NCBI GenBank assembly: GCA_050302175.1
Contig: JBNLAN010000022.1
Span: 1 to 64,000 of the forward strand
Direction of reading: 5' to 3'
DNA length: 64,000 nt
Source of the DNA: JBNLAN01 sp050302175
Lineage (GTDB): Bacteria; Pseudomonadota; Zetaproteobacteria; Mariprofundales; Mariprofundaceae
The notes below the pieces were generated by a model. It had not been told where the DNA came from, made no database searches, and was given only the letters and a program-made list of their open reading frames with translations. Below, one piece after another: positions 39,110 to 47,680 of the stretch; within the stretch, counting starts at the first letter, position 1, and each line of letters opens with the position of its first letter. A program made the translations under genes and the position numbers.

Positions 39110-39701
39110 AGCTATTTCCCTTACAGCGCTTGCCCATAGGCTGATCAGTGAGGTGCTACAACCCGGTGATACCGCCATTGATGCCACAGTTGGGAATGGA
39201 CACGACACGCTGTTTCTTGCCAGAAGAGTAGGCGAGACAGGCCATGTCTACGGATTCGATGTGCAGCAGGCGTCGCTCTCCACCACAAACAGGCGTCTCA
39301 TGGAGCAGGGTGTATCGGCACAGACCGAGCTGTTTAAAGCCGGGCACGAACGGATGTCTGAGATGATTCCGAAAGAGCTGCATGGCCGCATTCGCGCTAT
39401 CATGTTTAACTTGGGCTACCTGCCCCGCAGCGACAAACGTATCACCACGATAGCCGCCACCACCCTGCAAGCGCTGCAAAGTGCGACCGAACTGCTGGCA
39501 GTCGGTGGGCGCATCTCCATTGTGGCCTACACAAAGCATCCCGGCGGAGAAAAGGAGTGGCTGGCGGTTCAGGGCTGGGCAAATGCACTTTCGCCTCTAT
39601 ACTTTCGCGCACAGTTTTTTCAGGGCAGTGATGATCCTGGCTCTCCCCGGCTCATACTGATCGACTGCCTTGATGGAAGTGGAGGCATGGAAGCGTTTTA
39701 A
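39102..39701 (+). CDS. mnmM: YtqB/MnmM-family SAM methyltransferase
   Basis: 199-residue class I methyltransferase. Motif I is DATVGNGHDTLFLA, then VYGFDVQQ, and the family signature MFNLGYLPRSDK, near-identical to the B. subtilis YtqB motif FNLGYLPGGDK; the C terminus has HPGGEKEW. YtqB (MnmM) methylates 5-aminomethyluridine at wobble position 34 of tRNA. The ATG overlaps the stop of the flavoprotein gene, giving a coupled pair that would finish mnm5U modification together. Upstream-extended starts lack support. Confidence 0.82.
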   Translation: MAEAISLTALAHRLISEVLQPGDTAIDATVGNGHDTLFLARRVGETGHVYGFDVQQASLSTTNRRLMEQGVSAQTELFKAGHERMSEMIPKELHGRIRAIMFNLGYLPRSDKRITTIAATTLQALQSATELLAVGGRISIVAYTKHPGGEKEWLAVQGWANALSPLYFRAQFFQGSDDPGSPRLILIDCLDGSGGMEAF

Positions 39702-39759
39702 TAAATATTTCATGATTTACTTATACCTTCCGCTGCCTACGATTTTTCAGGAGGACCGA

Positions 39760-40242
39760 ATGAAAAAAATGATTCTGTCGATTGCGCTGCTGGCATTCAC
39801 TTTGCCTAATACCGCGCATGCCTTTTACGACCCGGATAAAAAGGCTGAACGCATCATGAAAGAGTGGGATCTCGACCATGATGGCAGCGCTAGCGCAGCC
39901 GAATATTTGCGTTTTGCATGGCACCGCTTTCAAGTAGACGATATAAATAAAGATGGGGTTTTCTCCTTTGACGAAGCGCGCGAGCACTGGCGCCGCATCC
40001 GCCCCGAAGCCCGTGATGCAGAGCTGGAGAAACGCGCAGAGCGACTCATCATGCACCTTGATTTCAACAAGGATGGTGTGGTCAGCAAAGAGGAACATAT
40101 GCAAAAAGATAAGCTGGGCTTTGAAGCGATCGACCAGGATCACAATGGTATGATCTCACTGGAAGAGCTCAAAGCTCACTGGCGGTTGCGTAAGAAAGAG
40201 CTCGACCAGGCACAGAAGAAGCAGGAGGAAAACGAGCTCTGA
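39760..40242 (+). CDS. Exported protein with four EF-hands
   Basis: 160 residues. Signal peptide (ILSIALLAFTLPNTAHA) behind an ATG with CAGGAGG. Four calcium-loop motifs follow: DLDHDGSASAAE, DINKDGVFSFDE, DFNKDGVVSKEE and DQDHNGMISLEE, each with acidic residues at positions 1, 3, 5 and 12. They are arranged as two pairs joined by a charged helix, so it is a calmodulin-like periplasmic or secreted protein. A Lys/Glu/Gln C-terminal helix ends it. Function is unknown; calcium binding is likely. Followed by a strong terminator. Confidence 0.85.
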   Translation: MKKMILSIALLAFTLPNTAHAFYDPDKKAERIMKEWDLDHDGSASAAEYLRFAWHRFQVDDINKDGVFSFDEAREHWRRIRPEARDAELEKRAERLIMHLDFNKDGVVSKEEHMQKDKLGFEAIDQDHNGMISLEELKAHWRLRKKELDQAQKKQEENEL

Positions 40243-40278
40243 GCGTCAGCTCATTCGCACTGCTTCCATTTGCAAATG

Positions 40279-40308
40279 AAAAAGGCCGCCCGATGGGCGG
40301 CCTTTTTT
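40279..40308. terminator. Bidirectional Rho-independent terminator
   Basis: Perfect stem AAAGGCCGCCC with loop GAT and GGGCGGCCTTT, with a T-run on both strands (six T on plus, A-run mirror on minus). It separates the EF-hand gene from convergent glnA. Confidence 0.95.
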
Positions 40309-40326
40309 GTCTTGCGGATGCTCCAA

Positions 40327-41742
40327 TTAGCAGGAGTAGTACAACTCGAACTCAATCGGATGAGGACGCAGACGCAACGCATCGTGCTCCTCATACTTCA
40401 GCTCCAGCATGCCGTCGATCATATCGTCGTCCATAACGCCACCGGCGGTGAAGACATCACGATTTGCATCTAGCGCCTTCAGAGCCTCTTCCAGCGAACC
40501 GGCCACAGTCGGGAAGCCCTTGGCCTCTTCCGGCGGCAGGTCGTAGAGATTCTTGTCGGCAGCTTCGCCCGGATCGATCTTATTCTTAATACCGTCCAGA
40601 CCAGCCATCAGCATCGCTGTGAAAGCCAGGTACGGATTGGCAGTCGGGTCAGGGAAACGCACTTCGATACGCTTCGCCTTATCGGACGGTACGATCGGAA
40701 TACGAATCGAAGCTGAACGGTTACGATTCGAGTAAGCCAGCATCACCGGTGCTTCGTAACCCGGCACCAGACGCTTGTAGGAGTTGGTGGACGGATTGGT
40801 AAAGGCGTTCAGTGCCTTGGCATGCTTGATGATACCGCCGATATACCACAGTGCTTCCTGCGACAGGCCTGCATACTTGCCGCCCGCGAACAGATTCTTG
40901 CCACCCTTCCAGATCGACTGGTGAGTGTGCATACCTGTACCGTTATCGCCAAACAACGGCTTCGGCATGAAAGTAGCCGTCTTGCCATGGGCGTGGGCAA
41001 CATTGTGCACCACGTACTTGTACCACTGCGCCTTGTCAGCGATCTTGATCAACGTATCGAAACGCATGGACAGCTCGCACTGACCGGCAGTCGCCACTTC
41101 GTGGTGGTGGCACTCCATGTTCATGCCAAGGTCTTCCATCACCAGCGACATGTCGTTACGAATCTCGTGCAGGGAGTCGACCGGTGGTACCGGGAAGTAG
41201 CCGCCCTTCACTTTTGGACGGTGTCCCATGTTGCCGCCCTCATAGCGCTTGGAGCTGTTCCAGGCCGCCTCTTCCGAATCGATTTCAACGCCACAGGATC
41301 CCATTTCATAGTGGAAATTAATGCCGTCGAAAATGAAGAACTCCAGCTCCGGACCAAAATAAGCGGTATCACCGACACCCAGCGACTGCATGTAACCCAA
41401 AGCGCGCTTGGCAACATTACGCGGGCAACGGTTATAGTCCTGACCCGTGGTCGGATCAATAATGGAACCGATCAGCACGATGGTCGAAGCCTCGAAAAAC
41501 GGATCGATCTGTGCGCTCTCTGGATCAGGGATAATCGCCATATCGGAATTATTAATATCGCACCAGCCGGCAACTGATGAACCATCGAAGGCAAAGCCAT
41601 CTTCAAACGACTCTTCGCTCAACTGGCTGATAGGGAAGCTGACATGCTGCCACTTACCCCGGGTATCCGTAAAACGGATATCCACGAATTGGCACTCGTG
41701 CTCCTTGACGAGATCAAAGACTTTTTTTATTGCATCACTCAT
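40327..41742 (-). CDS. glnA: Glutamine synthetase type I
   Basis: Makes glutamine from glutamate, ammonia and ATP; a dodecamer. It shows DGSSVAGW, the metal ligand region FMPKPLFGDNGTGMHTHQS, and the adenylylation loop KNLYDLPPEE with Tyr near 400, so it is a GSI-beta enzyme under GlnE control. 471 residues. AAGGAGA precedes the ATG. Last gene of amt-nadE-glnB-glnA; 68 bases separate it from glnB, where a second promoter could hide. Confidence 0.98.
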   Translation of the reverse strand: MSDAIKKVFDLVKEHECQFVDIRFTDTRGKWQHVSFPISQLSEESFEDGFAFDGSSVAGWCDINNSDMAIIPDPESAQIDPFFEASTIVLIGSIIDPTTGQDYNRCPRNVAKRALGYMQSLGVGDTAYFGPELEFFIFDGINFHYEMGSCGVEIDSEEAAWNSSKRYEGGNMGHRPKVKGGYFPVPPVDSLHEIRNDMSLVMEDLGMNMECHHHEVATAGQCELSMRFDTLIKIADKAQWYKYVVHNVAHAHGKTATFMPKPLFGDNGTGMHTHQSIWKGGKNLFAGGKYAGLSQEALWYIGGIIKHAKALNAFTNPSTNSYKRLVPGYEAPVMLAYSNRNRSASIRIPIVPSDKAKRIEVRFPDPTANPYLAFTAMLMAGLDGIKNKIDPGEAADKNLYDLPPEEAKGFPTVAGSLEEALKALDANRDVFTAGGVMDDDMIDGMLELKYEEHDALRLRPHPIEFELYYSC

Positions 41743-41810
41743 TGTTACATTCTCCTTAAATTTTATATTCTAAACGTTGGACGGTCTCAGGGAACTGCGA
41801 AAGCACGCCC

Positions 41811-42149
41811 CTAAATTGCATCGTGTCCCTGTTCGCCCGTCCGAATGCGAACCACCTGCTCTACCGGCAGCACGAAGATCTTGCCATCGCCAACCTTGCC
41901 CGTACGGGCAGCCTCGACAATAGCATTAATTGCCCGATCAACCTGATCGTCATTCACAATCAACTCAATCTTCACCTTGGGAAGAAAATCAACCACATAT
42001 TCGGCGCCACGATAAAGCTCGGTATGACCCTTCTGGCGACCGTAACCTTTCACTTCGGTTACCGTCATGCCATGAATTTCCTGACTGCTCAGGGCATCCT
42101 TTACATCGTCGAGCTTAAACGGCTTGATGATCGCTTCGATTTTTTTCAT
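41811..42149 (-). CDS. glnB: Nitrogen regulatory protein PII
   Basis: Trimeric sensor of 2-oxoglutarate, ATP/ADP and glutamine. Start MKKIEAIIKPFKLDDV, T-loop GRQKGHTELYRGAEYVVDF with Tyr51 for uridylylation, and C-loop ending GEQGHDAI. 112 residues, standard. A strong AAGGAGAG lies before the ATG; six codons upstream are readable but lack family support. It lies 17 bases after nadE and before glnA. This placement agrees with PII control of a glutamine-dependent NAD synthetase and of glutamine synthetase adenylylation. Confidence 0.97.
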   Translation of the reverse strand: MKKIEAIIKPFKLDDVKDALSSQEIHGMTVTEVKGYGRQKGHTELYRGAEYVVDFLPKVKIELIVNDDQVDRAINAIVEAARTGKVGDGKIFVLPVEQVVRIRTGEQGHDAI

Positions 42150-42166
42150 TCCATACTCTCCTTGCA

Positions 42167-43768
42167 CTATTCCCGAAACAGATGCGTGATCGGATAACGT
42201 CGGTCACGCCCAAACGCACGGGTTGTAATCTTCACGCCTGGCGGTGCCTGCCGACGCTTATACTCAGCTGCATGCAACATCCCAACCACACGCCGCACTT
42301 CCCCCTCATCAAAACCGAGCGCTGCAATTTCCGCCACACTCTGACGCCGCTCAATGGCCGCCTCAAGGATGGCATCAAGCACGGCATAATCCGGCAGTGA
42401 ATCGGAATCCTTCTGATCCGGCCGAAGCTCTGCCGACGGCGGCTTACTGATACTGTTCTCCGGAATCAGCTCCCGCCCTGCGCTTGCATTAATATGCCGT
42501 GACAAGGCAAACACTTGCGTTTTATACACATCCTTCAGCACCGAAAAACCGCCTGCCATATCGCCATACAGTGTCGCATAACCGACCGCCATCTCGCTCT
42601 TGTTGCCGGTGGTCAGCAACATGCGCCCGCTCTTGTTGCTCAGAGCCATCAGCAGCACGCCCCGGATACGCGCCTGAATATTCTCTTCGGTCACATCCGG
42701 CACACTTTTGCCCCATGCAGCAAAAACATCTGCCAGCTCACTCTCCACCGCATCAACCGGCCCGGCAATCGGCAAGGTTACCGTCTCAATACCGCAATTT
42801 GCAGCCAGCGCTTCGGCATCGGCAAGGCTATGCTCGCTCGAATATTTCGATGGCAACAGCACGCCCAGTACATTCGCCGCCCCCAGTGCTTCAACCGCAA
42901 TCAGCGCGGAAAGTGCGGAATCGATGCCTCCGGATAGCCCGATCAGCACCTGCGAGCAACCATTTCGATGCACGTAGTCCCGCACACCCAATACCAGTGC
43001 CCTGCGTACCTGCTCAAGCTCCTCGGGCATTGGCGCCACTTCGCCACCGATAAGCGCCGCCATATCCACCAGCAGATCTGCCGATTCAAACAGAGGAGCC
43101 CGCGCCACCAGCTCGCCTTCGGCATCGACGGCATGTGAGCCGCCATCGAATACCACCTCATCCTGCCCGCCAACCGGGTTTACATACACAATCGGCGCAC
43201 CTGATTCCCGCGCCCGACGTGCCAGCAGTGTTTCACGCTCAGCCTGTTTGCCGACATGAAATGGCGAAGCATTCAGGTTCACGCGCACATCACACTTGCC
43301 TGCAATCTGAGAATCATCATCCCAGAGATCCTCACAAATGCCGATGCCAACCCGCCAGCCATCCACCTCGAACACATCCGACACGCTCTTGCCCGGCACA
43401 AAATAACGCCGCTCATCAAACACGCCGTAATTCGGCAACGCGTGCTTGTCGTACACACCAAGCACGCGGCCATCGCGAGCAAGTGTTGCGCTGTTCATCA
43501 GCCCGTGGTCTGTGCGGCGCGGATGCCCGAAGACCACAGCAATGCCAGCCGATCCGCGCACAATTTTCTCAACCGCCTGCTCCGTCGCATCCATAAATGC
43601 TTTGCGCAGCAATAAATCTTCCGGCGGATAGCCGGTGACCACCAACTCCGGCAGCACCACCATATCGCAATCTGCTGCTCTTGCCCGTGCCATCGCATCG
43701 ATCACCAGTCCGGCATTGCCAGCGATATCGCCCACGCGCTGGGCAACCTGCGCCAAAAGTATTTTCAA
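42167..43768 (-). CDS. nadE: Glutamine-dependent NAD+ synthetase
   Basis: Amidates nicotinate adenine dinucleotide to NAD+, taking ammonia from glutamine. N-terminal nitrilase domain (about 1-250) with PELVVTGYPPEDLL, EDLWDD and the nucleophile region; C-terminal synthetase domain (about 260-533) with LIGLSGGIDSALSA, TGNKSEMAVGY and ENSISKPPSAELRPDQKD. 533 residues. The start is TTG after GGGG. The gene sits between amt and glnB, so its expression follows nitrogen status. Three other pathway genes (nadA, nadC) are elsewhere in the window. Confidence 0.96.
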   Translation of the reverse strand: MKILLAQVAQRVGDIAGNAGLVIDAMARARAADCDMVVLPELVVTGYPPEDLLLRKAFMDATEQAVEKIVRGSAGIAVVFGHPRRTDHGLMNSATLARDGRVLGVYDKHALPNYGVFDERRYFVPGKSVSDVFEVDGWRVGIGICEDLWDDDSQIAGKCDVRVNLNASPFHVGKQAERETLLARRARESGAPIVYVNPVGGQDEVVFDGGSHAVDAEGELVARAPLFESADLLVDMAALIGGEVAPMPEELEQVRRALVLGVRDYVHRNGCSQVLIGLSGGIDSALSALIAVEALGAANVLGVLLPSKYSSEHSLADAEALAANCGIETVTLPIAGPVDAVESELADVFAAWGKSVPDVTEENIQARIRGVLLMALSNKSGRMLLTTGNKSEMAVGYATLYGDMAGGFSVLKDVYKTQVFALSRHINASAGRELIPENSISKPPSAELRPDQKDSDSLPDYAVLDAILEAAIERRQSVAEIAALGFDEGEVRRVVGMLHAAEYKRRQAPPGVKITTRAFGRDRRYPITHLFRE

Positions 43769-43810
43769 AAGCTATCCCCATCAGAAAATTACCCGGCACC
43801 CTAGCATGCT

Positions 43811-45022
43811 TTAATGCTGCGCCATATCCTCTTCAGGGTAGGCTGCCAGGCTGTGGACGGAAAGGTCGGCACCACGATACTCATCCTCTTCCGACAACCT
43901 GATACCGATGGTTTTGGCCAACACGCCGAAGACCAGGAAGCCACCGGCCAAAGCGATGGAAAAACCGATCAGGGTTCCGACTGCCTGCGCCATAAATGTC
44001 ACTCCACCTGCACCGCCCAGTGCCGTGGAACCAAAGATACCGGCCGCCACACCACCCCAGATGCCCGCGCCACCATGCAGAGGCACCACACCCAGTACAT
44101 CATCAAGCTTGAGCCTGGTTTGAATCAGCTGGAAACCAAACACGAAACCGGCGCCAGCCACCACACCGATCACAATAGCGCCAATCGGATGCACGATATC
44201 GGAACCCGCGCAGATTGCGACCAGCCCTGCCAGTGCACCATTGTGTACAAAGCCGGGATCATTTTTCCCAACCACAAGCGCTGCCAGTAAACCACCCACC
44301 ATGGCCAGCAACGAATTGATCGCCACCAGACCGGAAGCGGCATCAGCAGTGCCTGCACTCATCACATTAAAACCGAACCAGCCAACACAGAGAATCCATG
44401 AGCCAAGTGCCAGATAAGGAATATTCGAAGGAAGAATCGCATTCAACCTTCCCTCCTTGCTATACCGGCCCTTGCGCGCTCCCAGCATGGCTACAGCCCC
44501 CAGCGCCAAAAACCCGCCCATGCCATGCACCACTACAGAGCCTGCAAAATCGTGGAACGACGCACCGAAAGTTTTCGCCATCCAGTCCTGAAAGCCAAAG
44601 TTCCCATTCCAGACCAGCCCCTCATAAAAGGGATAGATGATGCCAACCAGAAGCACCGTAGCCATAGCATTCGGCCAGAAACTAACCCGCTCGGTAATGC
44701 CGCCCGAAATAATGGCGGGGATTGCCGCAGCAAACGTCAACAGAAAAAAGAAATGCACCATCTTGTAACCGCTGCCGATATCGGCAAGCTGCATCAACTC
44801 CGGCACCGGCGCGAAAAAGCTGATCCCGTAAGCAACTGAAAAGCCAACGAAAAAATAAGCCAGGGTCGAAAACCCAAAGTCGGTAATTACCCGCACCAAA
44901 GCATTGACCTGATTCTTTTTACGTACGGTTCCGGCTTCGAGAAAAGCGAAGCCTGCGTGCATGGCGAGCACCATCGCTGCCCCCATGGTCAGAAAAAATA
45001 CATCCATTCCAGCAGATTGCAT
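43811..45022 (-). CDS. amt: Ammonium transporter
   Basis: Amt/AmtB channel with about eleven TM helices. Motifs: GFAFLEAGTVRKKN, the paired-histidine region DFAGSVVVHGMGG, and LGSWILCVGWFGFNVMSAG. The ATG chosen is eight bases downstream of AGAGGG; a GTG nine bases earlier is in frame. 403 residues after this start. First gene of the nitrogen operon and the only one directly behind the sigma-54 promoter, with nadE starting 42 bases after its stop. PII from the same operon is the expected gate partner, although a dedicated GlnK is not seen here. Confidence 0.95.
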   Translation of the reverse strand: MQSAGMDVFFLTMGAAMVLAMHAGFAFLEAGTVRKKNQVNALVRVITDFGFSTLAYFFVGFSVAYGISFFAPVPELMQLADIGSGYKMVHFFFLLTFAAAIPAIISGGITERVSFWPNAMATVLLVGIIYPFYEGLVWNGNFGFQDWMAKTFGASFHDFAGSVVVHGMGGFLALGAVAMLGARKGRYSKEGRLNAILPSNIPYLALGSWILCVGWFGFNVMSAGTADAASGLVAINSLLAMVGGLLAALVVGKNDPGFVHNGALAGLVAICAGSDIVHPIGAIVIGVVAGAGFVFGFQLIQTRLKLDDVLGVVPLHGGAGIWGGVAAGIFGSTALGGAGGVTFMAQAVGTLIGFSIALAGGFLVFGVLAKTIGIRLSEEDEYRGADLSVHSLAAYPEEDMAQH

Positions 45023-45060
45023 ATTGAACACCCTCTTATATAAAACAGTTGGGGCTTTAA

Positions 45061-45076
45061 AGCAAATAACGTACCA
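45061..45076 (-). promoter_or_regulatory. Sigma-54 (RpoN) promoter of amt-nadE-glnB-glnA
   Basis: On the minus strand: TGGTACG-TTAT-TTGCT, against the consensus TGGCACG-N4-TTGCW; GG at -24 and GC at -12 are both correct and spaced properly. Transcription would start about 30-45 bases before the amt start codon. A GTGC half-site at about 45131-45145 is in the region where NtrC would bind, but no full dyad is evident. Confidence 0.82.
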
Positions 45077-45191
45077 ACCGCATCAGTCACAAAGGCTCTA
45101 TGATTTCCAAGGGTAACAGCGAGCGCGTGATAGCAGTGCAAGCAATGGATGATTAAATTTTAGGCTAATTAAGCCTATGTATTAGGCTCGA

Positions 45192-46541
45192 TCAGAGCGG
45201 TGATTTTTGCCTCACCGCATACACGCCGTGCCGTGCCCCCGCCGAATACAGGCTCTGAACTTCGCTCACTGAAAAAATAAGTTTACACCTTTTCGAAGTC
45301 ATTATTGCCGCTTTGCGGGCCCGAATATCAACCCCCGCAAAATCAAGCTCACTGGCCGAAGCATTCACCCCGACTTTCGCCTGAATATCTAGTGCGGTTG
45401 CCATAACCCGGGAACGATGAATCCGCATTCCCGTTTCATCTGTGGTGATATGCCCCCGCATAATTTCGACATTGGAGCGCACGATTTCAATTTTTTCTGC
45501 AACCACATCTTCCATCACAACCTGTTTGCAGCTCTTAATAGAGATGCTTTTGAAATGGCCTGAAAAATGCGCATATGCTTTTTTTTCACACACAGCATAG
45601 CGATCATCGTCCTGTGCAACAGCGCCACTGGCCGCGCGATAGTCTGTACGCTGCAGCTCCGCCAGAAGAACTCGATTGAACTCCGCAGGACTTTCAACCA
45701 TTGGCACATGCCCCGTATCCTTTATCAGCTCCAAATGTGATCTGGCAATACGCGCCTCCAGCACCCTTCCGGTTCTAAGCGGCGCCACAGAATCTTCCTC
45801 ACCCCAGATGATGCTGGTTGGCGCCTGAACCGCCCTGATATCTTCGCCAAAATCCTCCTGCAACAAAGCCAGCCCGGCGATCATCGCAGAATTATCGCGC
45901 AAAATAATGTGCCGCAGCGATTTACTCGCAAGTATCGTATTAATTGGCATTGGAAGATTCTCGGTCGCGATGATCAAGTCACCCAGCCACCTATTCAGCT
46001 TCCGGATTTTCCCATCGCCATCATCATCAATATGCATGGACGCACGAGTGAAAGCACTCCGCTGAAGAATACCGGCGACATCAACCAATATCAGTCGCTC
46101 CAGCATTTCGGGGTAGAGCGAGGCATAGCGCAGCGCCACACCTCCGCCTAACGAATGTCCAACCATGATGATCGACTGCTTATTTCGCTTCGTATAACGC
46201 TCCAATACTCCTTTCACACAACGTGCATAGCGGGTTGGAGAATAAAGGTGATTTCCCTTTGCCGAGCGGCCAAATCCGGGCAAGTCGATTGCCAATACAT
46301 GATACTTTGAAGCCAGCACGGGAATCACGTTTAGCCAATCATCGGATGCGGCACTACCCAGCCCATGCACTAAAATCACTGTCTGCTTTTGATCATCCCC
46401 TGCCTCCCGAACAAACACACTATCCCCAAACTCGGAATCACCAACAAAACCCTCTCGAATCAGAGACGGCTCTCCCGCCCAGACCTCAAAACATAGTGCG
46501 TAAACACACAACCAGATCAGGAGCAATAGCCTTCGTATCAT
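45192..46541 (-). CDS. Exported alpha/beta hydrolase with unassigned C-terminal domain
   Basis: 449 residues. Signal peptide (LLLLIWLCVYALCFEVWA). An alpha/beta hydrolase domain (about 35-300) has the oxyanion HGLGSAASDDW, nucleophile GHSLGGG (Ser130), Asp250 in WGEEDSVAPL and His278 in TGHVPMVESP. The cap contains DDDGDGKIRKL, which resembles a calcium loop. The last 150 residues have alternating hydrophobic residues (GMRIHRSRVMATALDIQAKV), suggesting a beta-repeat fold of unknown family. It starts nine bases after queA. A lipase/esterase activity is likely; the substrate is unknown. Confidence 0.75.
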   Translation of the reverse strand: MIRRLLLLIWLCVYALCFEVWAGEPSLIREGFVGDSEFGDSVFVREAGDDQKQTVILVHGLGSAASDDWLNVIPVLASKYHVLAIDLPGFGRSAKGNHLYSPTRYARCVKGVLERYTKRNKQSIIMVGHSLGGGVALRYASLYPEMLERLILVDVAGILQRSAFTRASMHIDDDGDGKIRKLNRWLGDLIIATENLPMPINTILASKSLRHIILRDNSAMIAGLALLQEDFGEDIRAVQAPTSIIWGEEDSVAPLRTGRVLEARIARSHLELIKDTGHVPMVESPAEFNRVLLAELQRTDYRAASGAVAQDDDRYAVCEKKAYAHFSGHFKSISIKSCKQVVMEDVVAEKIEIVRSNVEIMRGHITTDETGMRIHRSRVMATALDIQAKVGVNASASELDFAGVDIRARKAAIMTSKRCKLIFSVSEVQSLYSAGARHGVYAVRQKSPL

Positions 46542-46553
46542 GCGGGCAGACTA
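46542..46553 (-). promoter_or_regulatory. Candidate leaderless -10 box
   Basis: On the minus strand TAGTCT, six bases (GCCCGC), then ATG of the hydrolase. The TAG is the queA stop codon, so this could also be pure coincidence. Confidence 0.25.
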
Positions 46554-47570
46554 GCCGCAGCTACTGCGCTCAACAAACATCGCATCGCCATAGGAGTAGA
46601 AGCGGTAATGCTGCCGCTTAGCATATTCATAGGCAGCGAGCACGCGCTCGCGTCCGGCCAGGGCCGAAACCAGCATGAGAAGCGTGGACTTCGGCAGATG
46701 GAAATTGGTCAACATCGCATCAACAACCTGAAAACAGTAACCGGGATAGATAAAGATCGAGGTACGCCCCCAGCCGGATTGAACCCGACCATCCACAGCA
46801 GCACTCTCCAGCGTGCGCAGACCGGTCGTGCCCACAGCCACCACTCGATGCGCCCCATTAACCGCCTCGGCAACGGACTCTGAAACGTAATATGCCTCTT
46901 CATGCATCACGTGCTCGCGCACATCCTCCACCTGCACCGGCTGGAAGGTTCCGGGTCCCACATGCAGAGTAACAAACACAATCTGCGCACCTGCTTCGCG
47001 TATCGCATCCAGCAAAGCTTCTGTCAGATGCAGCCCCGCCGTGGGAGCTGCAACCGCACCTGCCTCACGCGCAAATACGGTCTGATACCGATCCCGATCC
47101 TCTTGCGTATCCGCCCGGTCAATATAGGGAGGCAGTGGCATGTGACCATGCGCCTCGATCGCTCTGGCAACATCAGATGCCAGCAGCCGGACACGTACGA
47201 GCTTTCCGTCACGTTCCAGAATTTCCGCCTCGAAACCATCAGCAATCACAACTGCATCGCCCGATCGCAATGGTTTGTTGGCCTTACCCCACGCCCTCCA
47301 GACACCAGCCTCTTCTTCCGGCTCGATCAGCAGCAGCTCGACTTTGCCGCCACTCGCTTTTTGCCCCAACAGCCGGGCGGGCATCACACGTGTATCATTA
47401 AGCACCCAGACATCGCCCGGGCGCACCAGCGACGGCAAACCGAGCACCATCATATCTTCCAGCTCACCTGCAGCCGGCAGGTATAGCATACGTGACGCAT
47501 CGCGCTCCGAAAGTGGCTGCTTTGCAATTAACGTTTCAGGAAGTTCAAAATCAAAATCAGATGTTTTCAT
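46551..47570 (-). CDS. queA: SAM:tRNA ribosyltransferase-isomerase
   Basis: Transfers the ribosyl part of SAM to 7-aminomethyl-7-deazaguanine in tRNA, forming epoxyqueuosine. Signatures: PLSERDASRML, VLNDTRVMPARLLG, GHMPLPPYIDRADTQEDRDRYQTVFA, APTAGLHLTEALLD and FHLPKSTLLMLVSALAG. 339 residues. The ATG overlaps the stop of a possible 36-codon frame (ATGA). Follows rpiA on the same strand by about 110 bases. Confidence is very high. Confidence 0.97.
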   Translation of the reverse strand: MKTSDFDFELPETLIAKQPLSERDASRMLYLPAAGELEDMMVLGLPSLVRPGDVWVLNDTRVMPARLLGQKASGGKVELLLIEPEEEAGVWRAWGKANKPLRSGDAVVIADGFEAEILERDGKLVRVRLLASDVARAIEAHGHMPLPPYIDRADTQEDRDRYQTVFAREAGAVAAPTAGLHLTEALLDAIREAGAQIVFVTLHVGPGTFQPVQVEDVREHVMHEEAYYVSESVAEAVNGAHRVVAVGTTGLRTLESAAVDGRVQSGWGRTSIFIYPGYCFQVVDAMLTNFHLPKSTLLMLVSALAGRERVLAAYEYAKRQHYRFYSYGDAMFVERSSCG

Positions 47571-47677
47571 ACTCTGAGATCTGGCGATACGGATAGCGCA
47601 GCCACTTCATCGTAACGCCACACACTGCGCATAACCTCTCGTAGCTTTCCAGAATATAACTTCTGTTCACACCTCAC
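47567..47677 (-). CDS. Possible 36-codon gene between rpiA and queA
   Basis: A GTG three bases after the rpiA stop opens a frame reading RCEQKLYSGKLREVMRSVW, ending in a TGA that overlaps the queA ATG. No Shine-Dalgarno, so expression would rely on coupling. A second frame over the same bases ends in MKWLRYPYRQISEYENI and has better third-position GC. Either may be real, or neither. Confidence 0.28.
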   Translation of the reverse strand: MRCEQKLYSGKLREVMRSVWRYDEVAALSVSPDLRV

Positions 47678-47680
47678 CGG

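Noticed and set aside
41743..41810. Second sigma-54 promoter between glnB and glnA
   Set aside because: GGGCGTG-CTTT-CGCA lacks the essential GC at -12.
45127..45145. NtrC dyad upstream of the sigma-54 promoter
   Set aside because: Only one half-site (GTGC) fits; the opposite arm (GCGT) does not, so a site cannot be claimed.
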